From the NCBI RefSeq assembly GCF_003428625.2, contig NZ_QVQT02000009.1:1-63230 (forward strand): a stretch of DNA of 63,230 bases, written 5' to 3'. A program made the translations under genes and the position numbers. Positions 1 to 16,237 of this stretch are shown here, piece by piece (position 1 is the stretch's first letter; each line of letters opens with the position of its first letter). The DNA comes from Paracidobacterium acidisoli. GTDB taxonomy: Bacteria > Acidobacteriota > Terriglobia > Terriglobales > Acidobacteriaceae. The notes beneath the pieces were generated by a model that was not told where the DNA came from, ran no database searches, and saw only the letters and a list, made by a program, of their open reading frames with translations.

Positions 1-79
1 GGAGAAGGGTCTTCGGTTCGCGATCCGCGAAGGCGGACGCACCGTAGGCGCCGGCACCATCACCGAAATTATTCAGTAA
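1..79 (+). CDS. tuf: Elongation factor Tu, C-terminal end (partial)
   Basis: Only the last 25 codons are in the window, read in the frame starting at base 2 and ending at TAA 77-79. They encode a tail with FAIREGGRTVGAGTITEI, the conserved end of EF-Tu domain III. EF-Tu is the GTPase that delivers aminoacyl-tRNA to the ribosome. The downstream order rpmG, tRNA-Trp, secE, nusG, rplK is the usual bacterial neighbourhood of a tuf copy, which supports the call despite the short stretch. The start lies outside the window. Confidence 0.93.
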   Translation, partial: EKGLRFAIREGGRTVGAGTITEIIQ

Positions 80-171
80 ACGAGGGGTGGCAGCGCTGGT
101 CTTCGGATCCGCGTTACGCTCCGGTTGAAAAACACAAGGAAAAGCCGAGTAAAATCGGTTAGGATAAAAAG

Positions 172-321
172 ATGCGCGAAATTGTGACATTGCAGTGTGG
201 AGTGTGCAGGGAGCGGAATTACTCGACGACAAAGAACAAGAAGACGACCACGGGCCGCCTCGAGTTCGCGAAGTTCTGTAAGCGCTGCCGCAAGCACACC
301 GACCACAAGGAAACAAAGTAG
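172..321 (+). CDS. rpmG: Large ribosomal subunit protein bL33
   Basis: A 49-residue basic protein starting [10 protein letters not shown], with two CxxC pairs (QCGVC near residues 9-12 and FCKRC near 36-39), so this is the zinc-binding form of bL33. The length is normal for the family. An AAGGAAAAG-type ribosome site lies upstream of ATG 172. The gene sits between tuf and tRNA-Trp, ahead of secE, a common bacterial arrangement. bL33 binds near the E site of the 50S subunit. The overlapping reading frames on both strands here are shadows. Confidence 0.95.
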   Translation: MREIVTLQCGVCRERNYSTTKNKKTTTGRLEFAKFCKRCRKHTDHKETK

Positions 322-461
322 AAACTGGCCGGGCGGACGCATACTGCTGTGCCGTTCGGGTGATAGTGGAGAGCGCTGGATAGGCGCGAGCAGGACCGGA
401 AGACTTTGCCGAGTGCTGGGGTGGTGAGCCGCAGGCGCGAAGACAAAATCCCCCGGAATGC

Positions 462-537
462 AGGGGCGTAAGCTCAACGGTTAAACTGTCGGTCTCCAAA
501 ACCGAACTTGGGGGTTCGAATCCCTCCGCCCCTGCCA
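462..537 (+). tRNA. trnW: tRNA-Trp (anticodon CCA)
   Basis: The acceptor arm AGGGGCG pairs with CGCCCCT, followed by discriminator G and an encoded CCA at 535-537. The anticodon stem TCGGT/ACCGA encloses loop CTCCAAA, giving anticodon CCA. The T arm has the GGTTCGAATCC-type loop. One position of the D stem is poorly paired, as is common. Its place between rpmG and secE matches the tuf-trnW-secE order of many bacteria, and it is probably cotranscribed with them. Confidence 0.96.
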
Positions 538-601
538 GGTTTACGAAAATGAAGATGCGGATACTCCGGAAGGCTGACGGATACCGCGAAAGTGGGGCAG
601 G

Positions 602-898
602 ATGCCCGTCACGGAAGAGAAGAAGGTTATGCCCAAGGCAGTTACAGCAATCACGAATGAAACCGGCGGCGAGAATCGCATTGTGGGGTTCTTTAATCGC
701 AGCCGTGATTTTCTGAAGGAAGTGCGCAGTGAAATGCGTAAAGTGGTCACGCCGACGCGCGCGGATGTGCAGTCGACGACCATCATCGTGATTGTGGCAG
801 TATTTGCCTTTGCCGGCTTTTTCTATGTGATTGATACGGTGCTGGGACGGGCGCTGCAGATGTTGTTGCATGCGTTAGGTGCGGGCCCGGTAGGATGA
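602..898 (+). CDS. secE: Preprotein translocase subunit SecE
   Basis: A 98-residue short-form SecE, the small essential membrane subunit that clamps SecY in the Sec translocon. The amphipathic helix motif FLKEVRSEMRKVVTPTR (about residues 37-53) is diagnostic and precedes one transmembrane helix of about 20 residues (TTIIVIVAVFAFAGFFYVI). A GGGGCAGG ribosome-binding stretch lies just before ATG 602; a later in-frame ATG at 629 has poorer spacing. It lies upstream of nusG as in nearly all bacteria. Confidence 0.95.
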   Translation: MPVTEEKKVMPKAVTAITNETGGENRIVGFFNRSRDFLKEVRSEMRKVVTPTRADVQSTTIIVIVAVFAFAGFFYVIDTVLGRALQMLLHALGAGPVG

Positions 899-1035
899 CC
901 ATCCTGGCTGCGCGCGATATTGCGCCGGCAAAAGGGTGTGATGATCTCGCGATGCGGGCGCTACTGGTGTGAGCAGCACGAGGGGATCTGATTCGAGCGA
1001 AAGGCGAGAAATCGGAGCCTCAGGACAGAGGAATC

Positions 1036-1641
1036 ATGGCGGAAGAAATTCAACAGGTGACTCACGAGGAGGGCGCAGCAGAGCAGCAGCTCCAGCCTCC
1101 TGCAAATGAGCGCTTTAAGTGGTACATCATTCATGCGTATTCGGGATTTGAGCGCAAGGTACGCGAATCTCTCGAAAGCCGTGTGCAGGCCTTCGGTCTG
1201 CAGAACAAAATTGGTCGAGTGATGATTCCAACTGAACCAGTTACGGAAATTATCAATGGCAAGAAGCGGACAGTGGAGCGAGTCTTCCTGCCGGGGTACG
1301 TGCTGGTCGAGATGGATCTCGACAATGACCTGTGGCATGTCATCAAGAACACGCCCCGGGTGACCGGCTTTCTGGGTACCGGTGACAAGCCCGTAGCATT
1401 GAGCGAAGCGGAGGTCAGTTCGATTCTGTTTCGGACGGATGTATCCAAGGATAAGCCCAGGCTCAGGATCAAGTTCGAGAAGAATGAATCGGTGCGGATC
1501 ACGGAGGGGCCCTTTGCCAATTTCAATGGCGTGGTCGATGAGGTGAACGAAGACCGCGAGACGCTAAAGGTCATGGTGACGATCTTCGGGCGCTCCACGC
1601 CGGTTGAGCTCGATTTCAGCAAGGTCGAGAAGATTGAGTAA
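1036..1641 (+). CDS. nusG: Transcription termination/antitermination protein NusG
   Basis: A 201-residue NusG. The N-terminal NGN domain begins near residue 27 (KWYIIHAYSGFERKV) and includes FLPGYVLVEM. The C-terminal KOW domain is near residues 150-200 (VRITEGPFANFNGVVDEV). NusG binds the clamp of RNA polymerase and links it to Rho or the ribosome. An acidic and glutamine-rich N-terminal extension of about 25 residues precedes the NGN domain. A GAGGAATC ribosome site precedes ATG 1036. Confidence 0.96.
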   Translation: MAEEIQQVTHEEGAAEQQLQPPANERFKWYIIHAYSGFERKVRESLESRVQAFGLQNKIGRVMIPTEPVTEIINGKKRTVERVFLPGYVLVEMDLDNDLWHVIKNTPRVTGFLGTGDKPVALSEAEVSSILFRTDVSKDKPRLRIKFEKNESVRITEGPFANFNGVVDEVNEDRETLKVMVTIFGRSTPVELDFSKVEKIE

Positions 1642-1644
1642 AGA

Positions 1645-1763
1645 CAGCCGTTAGCTCCCGGCTTTCAGCTGGGGCATTGGCTGTATAGCGGTTTGCGATT
1701 GCGCCGCATGGTTTGGGCTTAAAGAAATCCGGCTAAGGACCAGTAGCTAAAGGCTAATGGCTG
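1645..1763 (+). repeat. Intergenic inverted repeat, AGCTAA family (nusG-rplK)
   Basis: The left arm begins CAGCCGTTAGC at 1645 and the right arm ends GCTAATGGCTG at 1763. They are near-complementary across the nusG-rplK gap, with extra AGCT/GGCT half-repeats between. Similar AGCTAA/GGCTAA-rich inverted repeats occur in the rplA-rplJ and rpoB-rpoC gaps. The function is unknown; transcript folding or an interspersed repeat family are both possible. Confidence 0.55.
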
Positions 1764-1785
1764 CCGTTAAAGAGGTTCAAAGGAA

Positions 1786-2226
1786 ATGGCTGCACCGACA
1801 AAGAAAGTACAGACGCAGGTTAAGCTTCAGATTGAGGCAGGCAAGGCGACGCCTGCACCGCCGGTAGGTCCGGCCCTGGGCCAGGCTCAGGTCAATATCA
1901 TGGAGTTCTGCAAGCAGTTTAACGCGCGTACACAGAACAAGGAGATGGCCGGCCTGATTATCCCGGTCGTCATCACCGTTTACGTGGACCGCAGCTTCAC
2001 ATTCGTCACCAAGACGCCTCCGGCAGCCATTCTGCTGAAGAAGGCGGCGGGTCTGGCGAAGGGATCGGGCGTTCCGAACAAGACCAAGGTTGGGACAGTT
2101 ACCGAAGCGCAGGTTCTGGATATCGCGAAGCAGAAGATGCCTGACCTGAATGCCGCATCGGTCGAAGCGGCGGTGAAGAGCATTAAGGGCACGGCGCGCT
2201 CCATGGGAATTGACGTCACCGCGTAA
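1786..2226 (+). CDS. rplK: Large ribosomal subunit protein uL11
   Basis: A 146-residue uL11, close to the usual 141-145. The N-terminal [20 protein letters not shown] motif (about residues 14-33) and the C-terminal rRNA-binding domain with [16 protein letters not shown] are both present. uL11 forms the base of the stalk with 23S rRNA helices 43/44 and is needed for stringent-response and elongation-factor signalling. A strong AAAGGAAATGG ribosome site sets ATG 1786. It is followed by rplA, its usual partner, 132 nt downstream. Confidence 0.97.
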   Translation: MAAPTKKVQTQVKLQIEAGKATPAPPVGPALGQAQVNIMEFCKQFNARTQNKEMAGLIIPVVITVYVDRSFTFVTKTPPAAILLKKAAGLAKGSGVPNKTKVGTVTEAQVLDIAKQKMPDLNAASVEAAVKSIKGTARSMGIDVTA

Positions 2227-2358
2227 GACAGCGCGGGTTTTGAATACCCCGTGAAGTTGTGGCATACTTAAAGATGCGTCTGCAGTGAGTTTCGGGCGCA
2301 TGTCAACAGGACCACGGCCGGCAGGCAGCATCGACCGAGCGGTGGGAGACGAGGAAGA

Positions 2359-3069
2359 ATGTCGAGAAAAGTCAGTAAGAATGTCGCGAAGGCGCGCGCG
2401 CTGGTCGAAAATCGCCCTTACGCGCTGCAGGAAGCGGTTCCGCTTCTGCAAAAAGCAAAGTTTGCAAAGTTTGACGAGACGGTTGATCTGACGCTGCGTC
2501 TGGGCGTCGATCCTCGCCATGCGGATCAGATGGTGCGCGGCACTGTCGTTCTGCCGCACGGCCTGGGCAAGACCAAGAAGGTCGCGGTGATCACTTCGGG
2601 CGATAAGTTGCGTGAAGCCGAAGCGGCCGGAGCGGATATCGTCGGCGGCGAGGATCTCGTCGAGAAGATTCAGAAGGAAAGCTGGACGGATTTCGATGCG
2701 CTGATCGCCACGCCGGACATGATGCGTTCGGTCGGACGTCTGGGCAAGGTGCTCGGGCCCCGCGGTCTGATGCCGAACCCTAAGACGGGTACGGTGACCG
2801 CTGATGTTGCGTCTGCGATTAAAGAAATCAAGGCCGGCAAGATCGAGTTCCGCACCGACAAGACGGCTCTGATCCACGTTCCGGTGGGCAAGATCTCGTT
2901 TACGCCGGACAAGCTGGTCGAGAACGCGATGACGGTCATTACCAGCATCGTGCGCGCCAAGCCTTCGGCAGCCAAGGGCAAGTACATCAAGGGCATTACG
3001 CTCAGCTCGACGATGGGCCCAGGCATTGCACTGGACAACTCGCTGGCGGATACCGCCGCAAAGGCGTAA
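2359..3069 (+). CDS. rplA: Large ribosomal subunit protein uL1
   Basis: A 236-residue uL1, normal length. Recognisable blocks are [20 protein letters not shown] near residue 45, [16 protein letters not shown] near residues 130-145, and the C-terminal [12 protein letters not shown]. uL1 forms the mobile L1 stalk that helps release deacylated tRNA and, in many bacteria, represses its own operon. A GAGGAAG ribosome site lies directly before ATG 2359. The 132-nt leader after rplK could carry an L1 target, but I cannot show one. Confidence 0.97.
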   Translation: MSRKVSKNVAKARALVENRPYALQEAVPLLQKAKFAKFDETVDLTLRLGVDPRHADQMVRGTVVLPHGLGKTKKVAVITSGDKLREAEAAGADIVGGEDLVEKIQKESWTDFDALIATPDMMRSVGRLGKVLGPRGLMPNPKTGTVTADVASAIKEIKAGKIEFRTDKTALIHVPVGKISFTPDKLVENAMTVITSIVRAKPSAAKGKYIKGITLSSTMGPGIALDNSLADTAAKA

Positions 3070-3074
3070 AAAAT

Positions 3075-3165
3075 CAGCTTCCAGCTGCCAGCTTCTAGCC
3101 ACTGGCCAGCCAAGCGGAGCGACTTTACGGGTTTTTCAGCTAAGGGCTAGTAGCTAGAACCCAGA
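3075..3165 (+). repeat. Intergenic inverted repeat, AGCTAA family (rplA-rplJ)
   Basis: The gap holds CAGCTTCCAGCTGCCAGC at 3075-3092 with CTTCTAGCC just after, and on the other side CAGCTAAGGGCTAGTAGC near 3137-3154. The two halves are partly complementary and share the AGCT/GGCTA units seen between nusG-rplK and rpoB-rpoC. No ORF lies here. It may fold in the mRNA ahead of rplJ. Confidence 0.5.
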
Positions 3166-3174
3166 GGCTTTCTT

Positions 3175-3720
3175 ATGGCATTAAGCAGGGAAAAAAAAGC
3201 GGAAAAAGTCGGTCAGCTCGCGAAAGAGCTGGAGACCTCGACGAGCGCCATTATCGGTACGTTCGCAAAGCTGACGGTCTCACAGGATTTTGAGCTGCGC
3301 AAAACGGTCCGTGCGGCGGGCGGGCGTTATCGCGTTCTGAAGAACAAGCTGGCGGCGCGCGCGGCGAAGGGCACCAAAATCGAAGAGGCGCTGCAGGGGC
3401 TGAAGGGCGTTTCGTCGGTGGCCTACACCAGCGGTGATCCGGTCGCGCTGGCGAAGGCGCTTTCGACCTGGGTATCGGACAACGCGGAGTTCACCTTCAA
3501 GCTGGGCATTGTCGACGGCAAGGTGATTAACGTCGAGGAGGTAAAGGCTCTGGCCACCATGCCGGGCAGGGAAGAGATCTTTGCAAAGCTGCTCTTCCTC
3601 ATTAACTCCCCGGCGCAGCGTCTGGCCACGGTGATCAATGCGACTGGCCGCGATCTGGCGGTCGTGATCAACCAGGCGGTCGAGAAGAGCAAGTTTGGCG
3701 GCGAACAGGCCTCGGCCTAG
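3175..3720 (+). CDS. rplJ: Large ribosomal subunit protein uL10
   Basis: A 181-residue uL10. The N-terminal rRNA-binding domain starts MALSREKKAEKVGQLAKELE, and the core shows RVLKNKLAARAAKGT, typical of L10. The C-terminal helix that holds bL12 dimers follows. It is the stalk scaffold anchoring bL12 to 23S rRNA and is often an autogenous repressor with bL12. The gene precedes rplL after 225 nt, longer than usual, with no second ORF between. Confidence 0.96.
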   Translation: MALSREKKAEKVGQLAKELETSTSAIIGTFAKLTVSQDFELRKTVRAAGGRYRVLKNKLAARAAKGTKIEEALQGLKGVSSVAYTSGDPVALAKALSTWVSDNAEFTFKLGIVDGKVINVEEVKALATMPGREEIFAKLLFLINSPAQRLATVINATGRDLAVVINQAVEKSKFGGEQASA

Positions 3721-3945
3721 TTCGCGCGTGGGTGAATCGCGGAGCGAGCGCTGAGATCGCGCGAGCAAAGCGAGAGGGCGAGAGTGGAATTACTGCGAAG
3801 CCCTCGAACATAGAATTCGCCGCTTTCCCGGCATGAGGGGTGCCAGTCTGGGCACATCGGAAACCTCAGGATCGGCGGGCGGCAACCGGGCGGAGAAATC
3901 CTTCCCGGCAGGCAAAATAAATTTTAGTTTCAGATGGAGAACATC

Positions 3946-4320
3946 ATGGCAGATTTGCAGCAGTTGGAAGATCAGATCGTTGGCCTGAGCCTGCTCGATG
4001 CAGCGGCTCTTGTGAAGAAACTTGAAGAGCGTCTCGGCGTTTCGGCCGCGGCAGCAGCCCCGGTAGTTGTGGCGGGCGGCGGTGCGGCGGCAGCTCCGGA
4101 AGTAGTCGAGCAGACCGAGTTCACTGTCATCCTGAAGGATGCCGGCGCGAACAAGATCGGCACCATCAAGGCAGTGCGCGAAGTCACCTCGCTGGGTCTG
4201 AAAGAAGCCAAGGATTTGGTGGACGGCGCTCCCAAGCCTCTGAAGGAAAACATCAGCAAGGAAGACGCCGAGGCGATCAAGAAGAAGTTTGAAGGCGTCG
4301 CCACGGTCGAAATCAAGTAA
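3946..4320 (+). CDS. rplL: Large ribosomal subunit protein bL12 (L7/L12)
   Basis: A 124-residue stalk protein from [15 protein letters not shown]. The N-terminal dimerisation helix is followed by an Ala/Val/Gly-rich hinge (about residues 33-50) and the factor-binding C-terminal domain with [21 protein letters not shown] chose ATG 3946 over the in-frame ATG 3934 because GGAGAAC at 3938-3944 gives good ribosome-site spacing to 3946, while 3934 has none. bL12 recruits EF-Tu and EF-G. Confidence 0.96.
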   Translation: MADLQQLEDQIVGLSLLDAAALVKKLEERLGVSAAAAAPVVVAGGGAAAAPEVVEQTEFTVILKDAGANKIGTIKAVREVTSLGLKEAKDLVDGAPKPLKENISKEDAEAIKKKFEGVATVEIK

Positions 4321-4361
4321 TTGCGGGACGATCTTCGGATCGGATTTGTCCTAAAAGCAAG

Positions 4362-4390
4362 TTGCATGCCAAAGCGGAACGCGCTATCAT
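4362..4390 (+). promoter_or_regulatory. Candidate sigma-70 promoter upstream of rpoB
   Basis: TTGCAT (4362-4367), a 17-bp spacer, and TATCAT (4385-4390) followed by an AT-rich run. It lies 42 nt past the rplL stop and could give rpoBC a promoter of its own, with a leader of about 730 nt. The -10 element falls in the loop of the palindrome at 4373-4409, so promoter and hairpin overlap. It is a sequence match only. Confidence 0.4.
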
Positions 4391-4418
4391 AATTTTTGTG
4401 CGTTCCGCTCGGTTTTCT
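4373..4418 (+). terminator. Candidate terminator/attenuator after rplL
   Basis: A perfect 10-bp stem AGCGGAACGC (4373-4382) / GCGTTCCGCT (4400-4409) with a 17-nt loop, then CGGTTTTCTT. A stem followed by a modest T-run suggests termination or attenuation between rplL and rpoB, as known in other bacteria. The long loop and interrupted T-run make it weaker than the rpoC terminator. The same stem overlaps a promoter-like sequence. Confidence 0.45.
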
Positions 4419-5126
4419 TCTGGCAATCCGGTCTGGAGCGCGACCTCTGTCTTTCACACACAGAAAAGCCGTGAGGGCCATCTTCATCTGCAGGGGCGGA
4501 TGAGAGGCTGATGCGCGGCGTTCAGTCGTTTGGGGCGCAGAGGGGCGGCAAGGGATCGATCCGGCAGTGATGCCGGCATGTCAATGGGTTCAGCGGCGGA
4601 CTCGGAGATATGAGAGAAGTATCGGCAGCGGGCGGCGCAAAAGCAGTCAGGAAGCGGCGGGAATCGGACATTCTGTTACAGTTCAGTGCACAATTCGGTT
4701 GTGGCGCTCGTGAGACTCGCTGTCTCTGCGGGCCTTTTGCGTTTTATCGGCATTTTTTGATTCCGGCTTCTGCTTTTCGCGGTCCTCTTTTTTCTGTTCC
4801 CCGCCGTACACGTCCTGCGATCGCCTTTTCGTGATTGCGGGCATAGCGGCATCCGGTGTGACGAACGACTGACACCTTCGGGTTGCCCTGAGCAAAGCGG
4901 AAGATTACGCCCCCTGAGGCTTCCGCGCAACAGGAAACGGTCCACGCACTCCGGTTCGTGCTGCCGTAACAAATTGTGGAGCGCCGTGTTTGGCCCGCGC
5001 GAGGCGGACTGAACATGAGCGTGGCAGCGGAGTGAGCATCGCTGCAAACGATACAGGGAGCACCGTTCGATCCGGGCGGACCGCTCTTCGTTCTACCTCG
5101 CGTTTCCGGGTCCTGAGGAGTGAAGC
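4419..5126. other. Long rplL-rpoB intergenic region without a credible gene
   Basis: Together with the preceding 98 nt this makes an 806-nt gap, long for an otherwise compact operon. Short ORFs occur on both strands, but none has a recognisable protein or a good ribosome site. A small perfect stem CCGGCA/TGCCGG is at 4561-4576. If the promoter at 4362-4390 is used, this region is the rpoB 5' leader and could hold an RNA control element. I recognise no riboswitch class. Confidence 0.5.
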
Positions 5127-9608
<4,482 letters not shown>

Positions 9609-9610
9609 GA

Positions 9611-9760
9611 GCAGCTTTCAGCCGTCAGCCCTTGGCTTTTAGCTAAGGGCTGCGGCTGGAAGCGGTGCCAGGTTTTGAAGCGGTTCTTGTTTCGATGAGA
9701 GCCGCGAGCAGAAATAGCAGGAAACAAGGCTAAGGCTAATAGCCAAGAGCTAATAGCTGG
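9611..9760 (+). repeat. Strong hairpin and AGCTAA-family repeats (rpoB-rpoC)
   Basis: At 9619-9658 a stem of about 14 bp with one bulge forms between CAGCCGTCAGCCCTT and AAGGGCTGCGGCTG. It has no T-run, so it is more likely an mRNA processing or stability element than a terminator. A second cluster near 9727-9760, with GGCTAAGGCTAATAGCC then AGAGCTAATAGCTGGC, repeats the same units. These match the repeats before rplK and rplJ. Confidence 0.6.
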
Positions 9761-9780
9761 CAAAGCCGAGGAGGAACACC

Positions 9781-13974
<4,194 letters not shown>

Positions 13975-14014
13975 GATCTGATCGGAAAAGAGCCTCAAAT
14001 CAATCCAGTCACTC

Positions 14015-14045
14015 AAAGCCCGGCAGCTGTGCCGGGCTTTTCTTT
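14015..14045 (+). terminator. Intrinsic terminator after rpoC
   Basis: An 11-bp perfect stem AAAGCCCGGCA / TGCCGGGCTTT (14015-14040) with loop GCTG, continued by TCTTTCT. It lies 40 nt after the rpoC stop and separates the rpo operon from the mannose genes. Confidence 0.9.
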
Positions 14046-14110
14046 CTCTGACAGGGCTTCCAGAAGAACGCATTCATGATGAGCGACAAATGCGGCATAC
14101 TAAGGACAAG

Positions 14111-15058
14111 ATGCCAATTTGTCCCCCTTTCCGTCTTGCGCCATATTTTCGAACTCGAGTCTGGGGTTTTCACGATCTTTCTCCCTGGTATCAATACAAA
14201 ACCGATGGAGAGCCAATCGGGGAAGTCTGGCTGACAGGAGAAATGTGTAATGTCTCTACGGGCCCGCTTGCTGGCCTGTCGTTGACAGATGCAACACGGC
14301 AGCACTCGGCTGATATTTTAGGATCGGCCCTCGCGGGTCAGGAGTTTCCGCTCCTGATTAAGATATTGTTTCCAAAAGAAAAGTTAAGCGTGCAGGTACA
14401 TCCCGATGATGTACTGGCGCAGAAGTATGGCGAACCGCGCGGCAAAACGGAATGTTGGTATGCCCTGGACGCGCAGCCGGGAGCAGAGGTAGCGCTGGGC
14501 ATTCGATCAGGAGTAACTCCGGAGCAGGTTCGCAGATCTATCTATGATGCGACTCTTGAGAACATGCTGGAAATGATGCCCGTGCACAAAGGAGACATGC
14601 TTTTTGTGGATGCGGGCACGGTGCATGCGATGGGGCCGGGAGTTGTCATCCTGGAGACGCAGCAGACAAGCGATCTGACCTATCGCATGTATGATTATGG
14701 CCGCCCCCGTGAGCTTCATCTCGAGAAGTCTTTCGAAGCAATGCAGTTTTCCACCAGAGCGGGTAAGATCGCCTCTCAGATCGCCAGTGATCATTCTGTG
14801 CTGATCGATCAGCACTATTTCCATATTGAGAAATGGAAGATAACTACCGGGAAGATTCCGTCTGCTCTGACAGCGCCGTTTGATCATGTGCAGATTCTGT
14901 TCATCTCTGAAGGCGATGTTGTGATTTCGGGAGATAGCTTCGAGTCATTTTCTGTGGCCCGGCTTCAGGTTGTGGTTGTCCCGGTTCATTCTCCTTACTG
15001 GAATATGGAAACGAATGGTCCGGCAGAGATCATTCGTATCTGGCCTCCCGCGGTTTAG
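14111..15058 (+). CDS. manA: Mannose-6-phosphate isomerase, class I
   Basis: A type I phosphomannose isomerase of about 315 residues (short, Bacillus ManA-like), a zinc cupin enzyme interconverting fructose-6-P and mannose-6-P. Visible are FPLLIKILFPKEKLSVQVHP-type metal-site sequence (KLSVQVHPDD), KTECWYAL and GTVHAMGPGVVILETQQTSD with metal and substrate residues. ATG 14111 follows AAGGACA; an in-frame ATG at 14090 adds seven residues and has weaker support. It heads the operon manA-manC-phosphomutase-epimerase, giving the first step to GDP-mannose. Confidence 0.9.
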   Translation: MPICPPFRLAPYFRTRVWGFHDLSPWYQYKTDGEPIGEVWLTGEMCNVSTGPLAGLSLTDATRQHSADILGSALAGQEFPLLIKILFPKEKLSVQVHPDDVLAQKYGEPRGKTECWYALDAQPGAEVALGIRSGVTPEQVRRSIYDATLENMLEMMPVHKGDMLFVDAGTVHAMGPGVVILETQQTSDLTYRMYDYGRPRELHLEKSFEAMQFSTRAGKIASQIASDHSVLIDQHYFHIEKWKITTGKIPSALTAPFDHVQILFISEGDVVISGDSFESFSVARLQVVVVPVHSPYWNMETNGPAEIIRIWPPAV

Positions 15059-15100
15059 TTTTTTACCCATTCAATACATTATTCTGTAGTTCTGGACAGC

Positions 15101-16213
15101 ATGGCTCCCGAGACAGACTTTCGCCCCATCATTCTTGCAGGCGGCAGCGGCACACGATTCTGGCCGCGCAGCCGTCGCGCTCGCGCCAAGCAGGTACTCG
15201 CTCTTGATGGCGAACGTACAATGATTCAACGCACGGTGGACAGGCTGGCTCCATTGGCAGGACCCGAGCGGGTTTGGGTAATCACCAATGATCTGCTTTC
15301 TGGAACCATCTGTGGGCAGCTCGATTGTGTGCCGGAAAAGCAGATTGTATGTGAGCCTGCTGCGCGCAACACAGCGCCAGCCGCCGGTCTTGCCGCGTTT
15401 CTTCTTGAGCGAATTGCGCCGAACTCCGTGCTTGGAATCTTTCCTTCCGATCACGTCATTGCGAATGAATCGGCCTTTCTTTCGACCATCCGGCAAGCGG
15501 TTGAACTGGCTGCCGCTGGTGAGAATATGGTAGTGCTCGGTATTGCACCCACAAGAGCCGAGACTGGCTATGGCTACATTGAGACTGGTGATGCATTCGG
15601 CGAAAATGCACTGCGTGTCCGGCGTTTCACGGAGAAGCCAAATCAGGAGCGTGCAGAAGAATTCATCGCCGCAGGCAATTATTTCTGGAACAGCGGCATG
15701 TTTATCTGGAGCGCCAGAACACTCGCCAATGCTGTACGCGAGCATCTTCCGGAAACAGCGCCGCTGCTGGAAAAGATAGCCGCTTCATGGGAAACGCCTG
15801 ATTTTCGTCGCGTCTTTACGGAGTTATATCCAAAGTGCGAGAACATCAGCGTGGACTACGCGGTTCTTGAACCACGTTCTTCCAAAGGTGAGCACCACTC
15901 AAACCTCTTCTGCCTGCCGGCAAATTTTGGCTGGAATGATCTGGGCTCCTGGGCCGCGCTTTATGAACATCATCTCGATCAGGGCAATGCAGACTCCAGC
16001 AAAAACGTAACAGAAAGCAATGGCGGCCTGGCATATCACGCAGGCGGAAATTATGTCTTCAGCCCGAAGAAGTTCGTCGCACTGGTCGGTGTCGAAGATA
16101 TTGTTGTGGTAGAGACCGAAGATGCGCTGCTGATCACCACACGTCATCATTCGCAGGACGTGGGCAAGGTCGTAAAGGAATTGGCAGCGAAACACCGTGA
16201 AGACCTGATCTGA
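15101..16213 (+). CDS. manC: Mannose-1-phosphate guanylyltransferase
   Basis: A 370-residue nucleotidyltransferase that makes GDP-mannose from mannose-1-P and GTP. The N-terminal signature PIILAGGSGTRFWPRSR (residues 8-24) is the guanylyl-binding loop. FTEKPN and NYFWNSGMFIW further on are characteristic. It is the short form, with the beta-helix domain and no fused isomerase; the isomerase is the separate manA upstream. It lies 42 nt after manA and 24 nt before the mutase, consistent with one operon. Confidence 0.92.
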   Translation: MAPETDFRPIILAGGSGTRFWPRSRRARAKQVLALDGERTMIQRTVDRLAPLAGPERVWVITNDLLSGTICGQLDCVPEKQIVCEPAARNTAPAAGLAAFLLERIAPNSVLGIFPSDHVIANESAFLSTIRQAVELAAAGENMVVLGIAPTRAETGYGYIETGDAFGENALRVRRFTEKPNQERAEEFIAAGNYFWNSGMFIWSARTLANAVREHLPETAPLLEKIAASWETPDFRRVFTELYPKCENISVDYAVLEPRSSKGEHHSNLFCLPANFGWNDLGSWAALYEHHLDQGNADSSKNVTESNGGLAYHAGGNYVFSPKKFVALVGVEDIVVVETEDALLITTRHHSQDVGKVVKELAAKHREDLI

Positions 16214-16237
16214 AGCGATTTCACAATCAAGGATGAC

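Noticed and set aside
4610-4834. A small gene in the rplL-rpoB gap
   Set aside because: No ribosome site, odd composition and no similarity I can recognise; the frame is short and overlapped by others.
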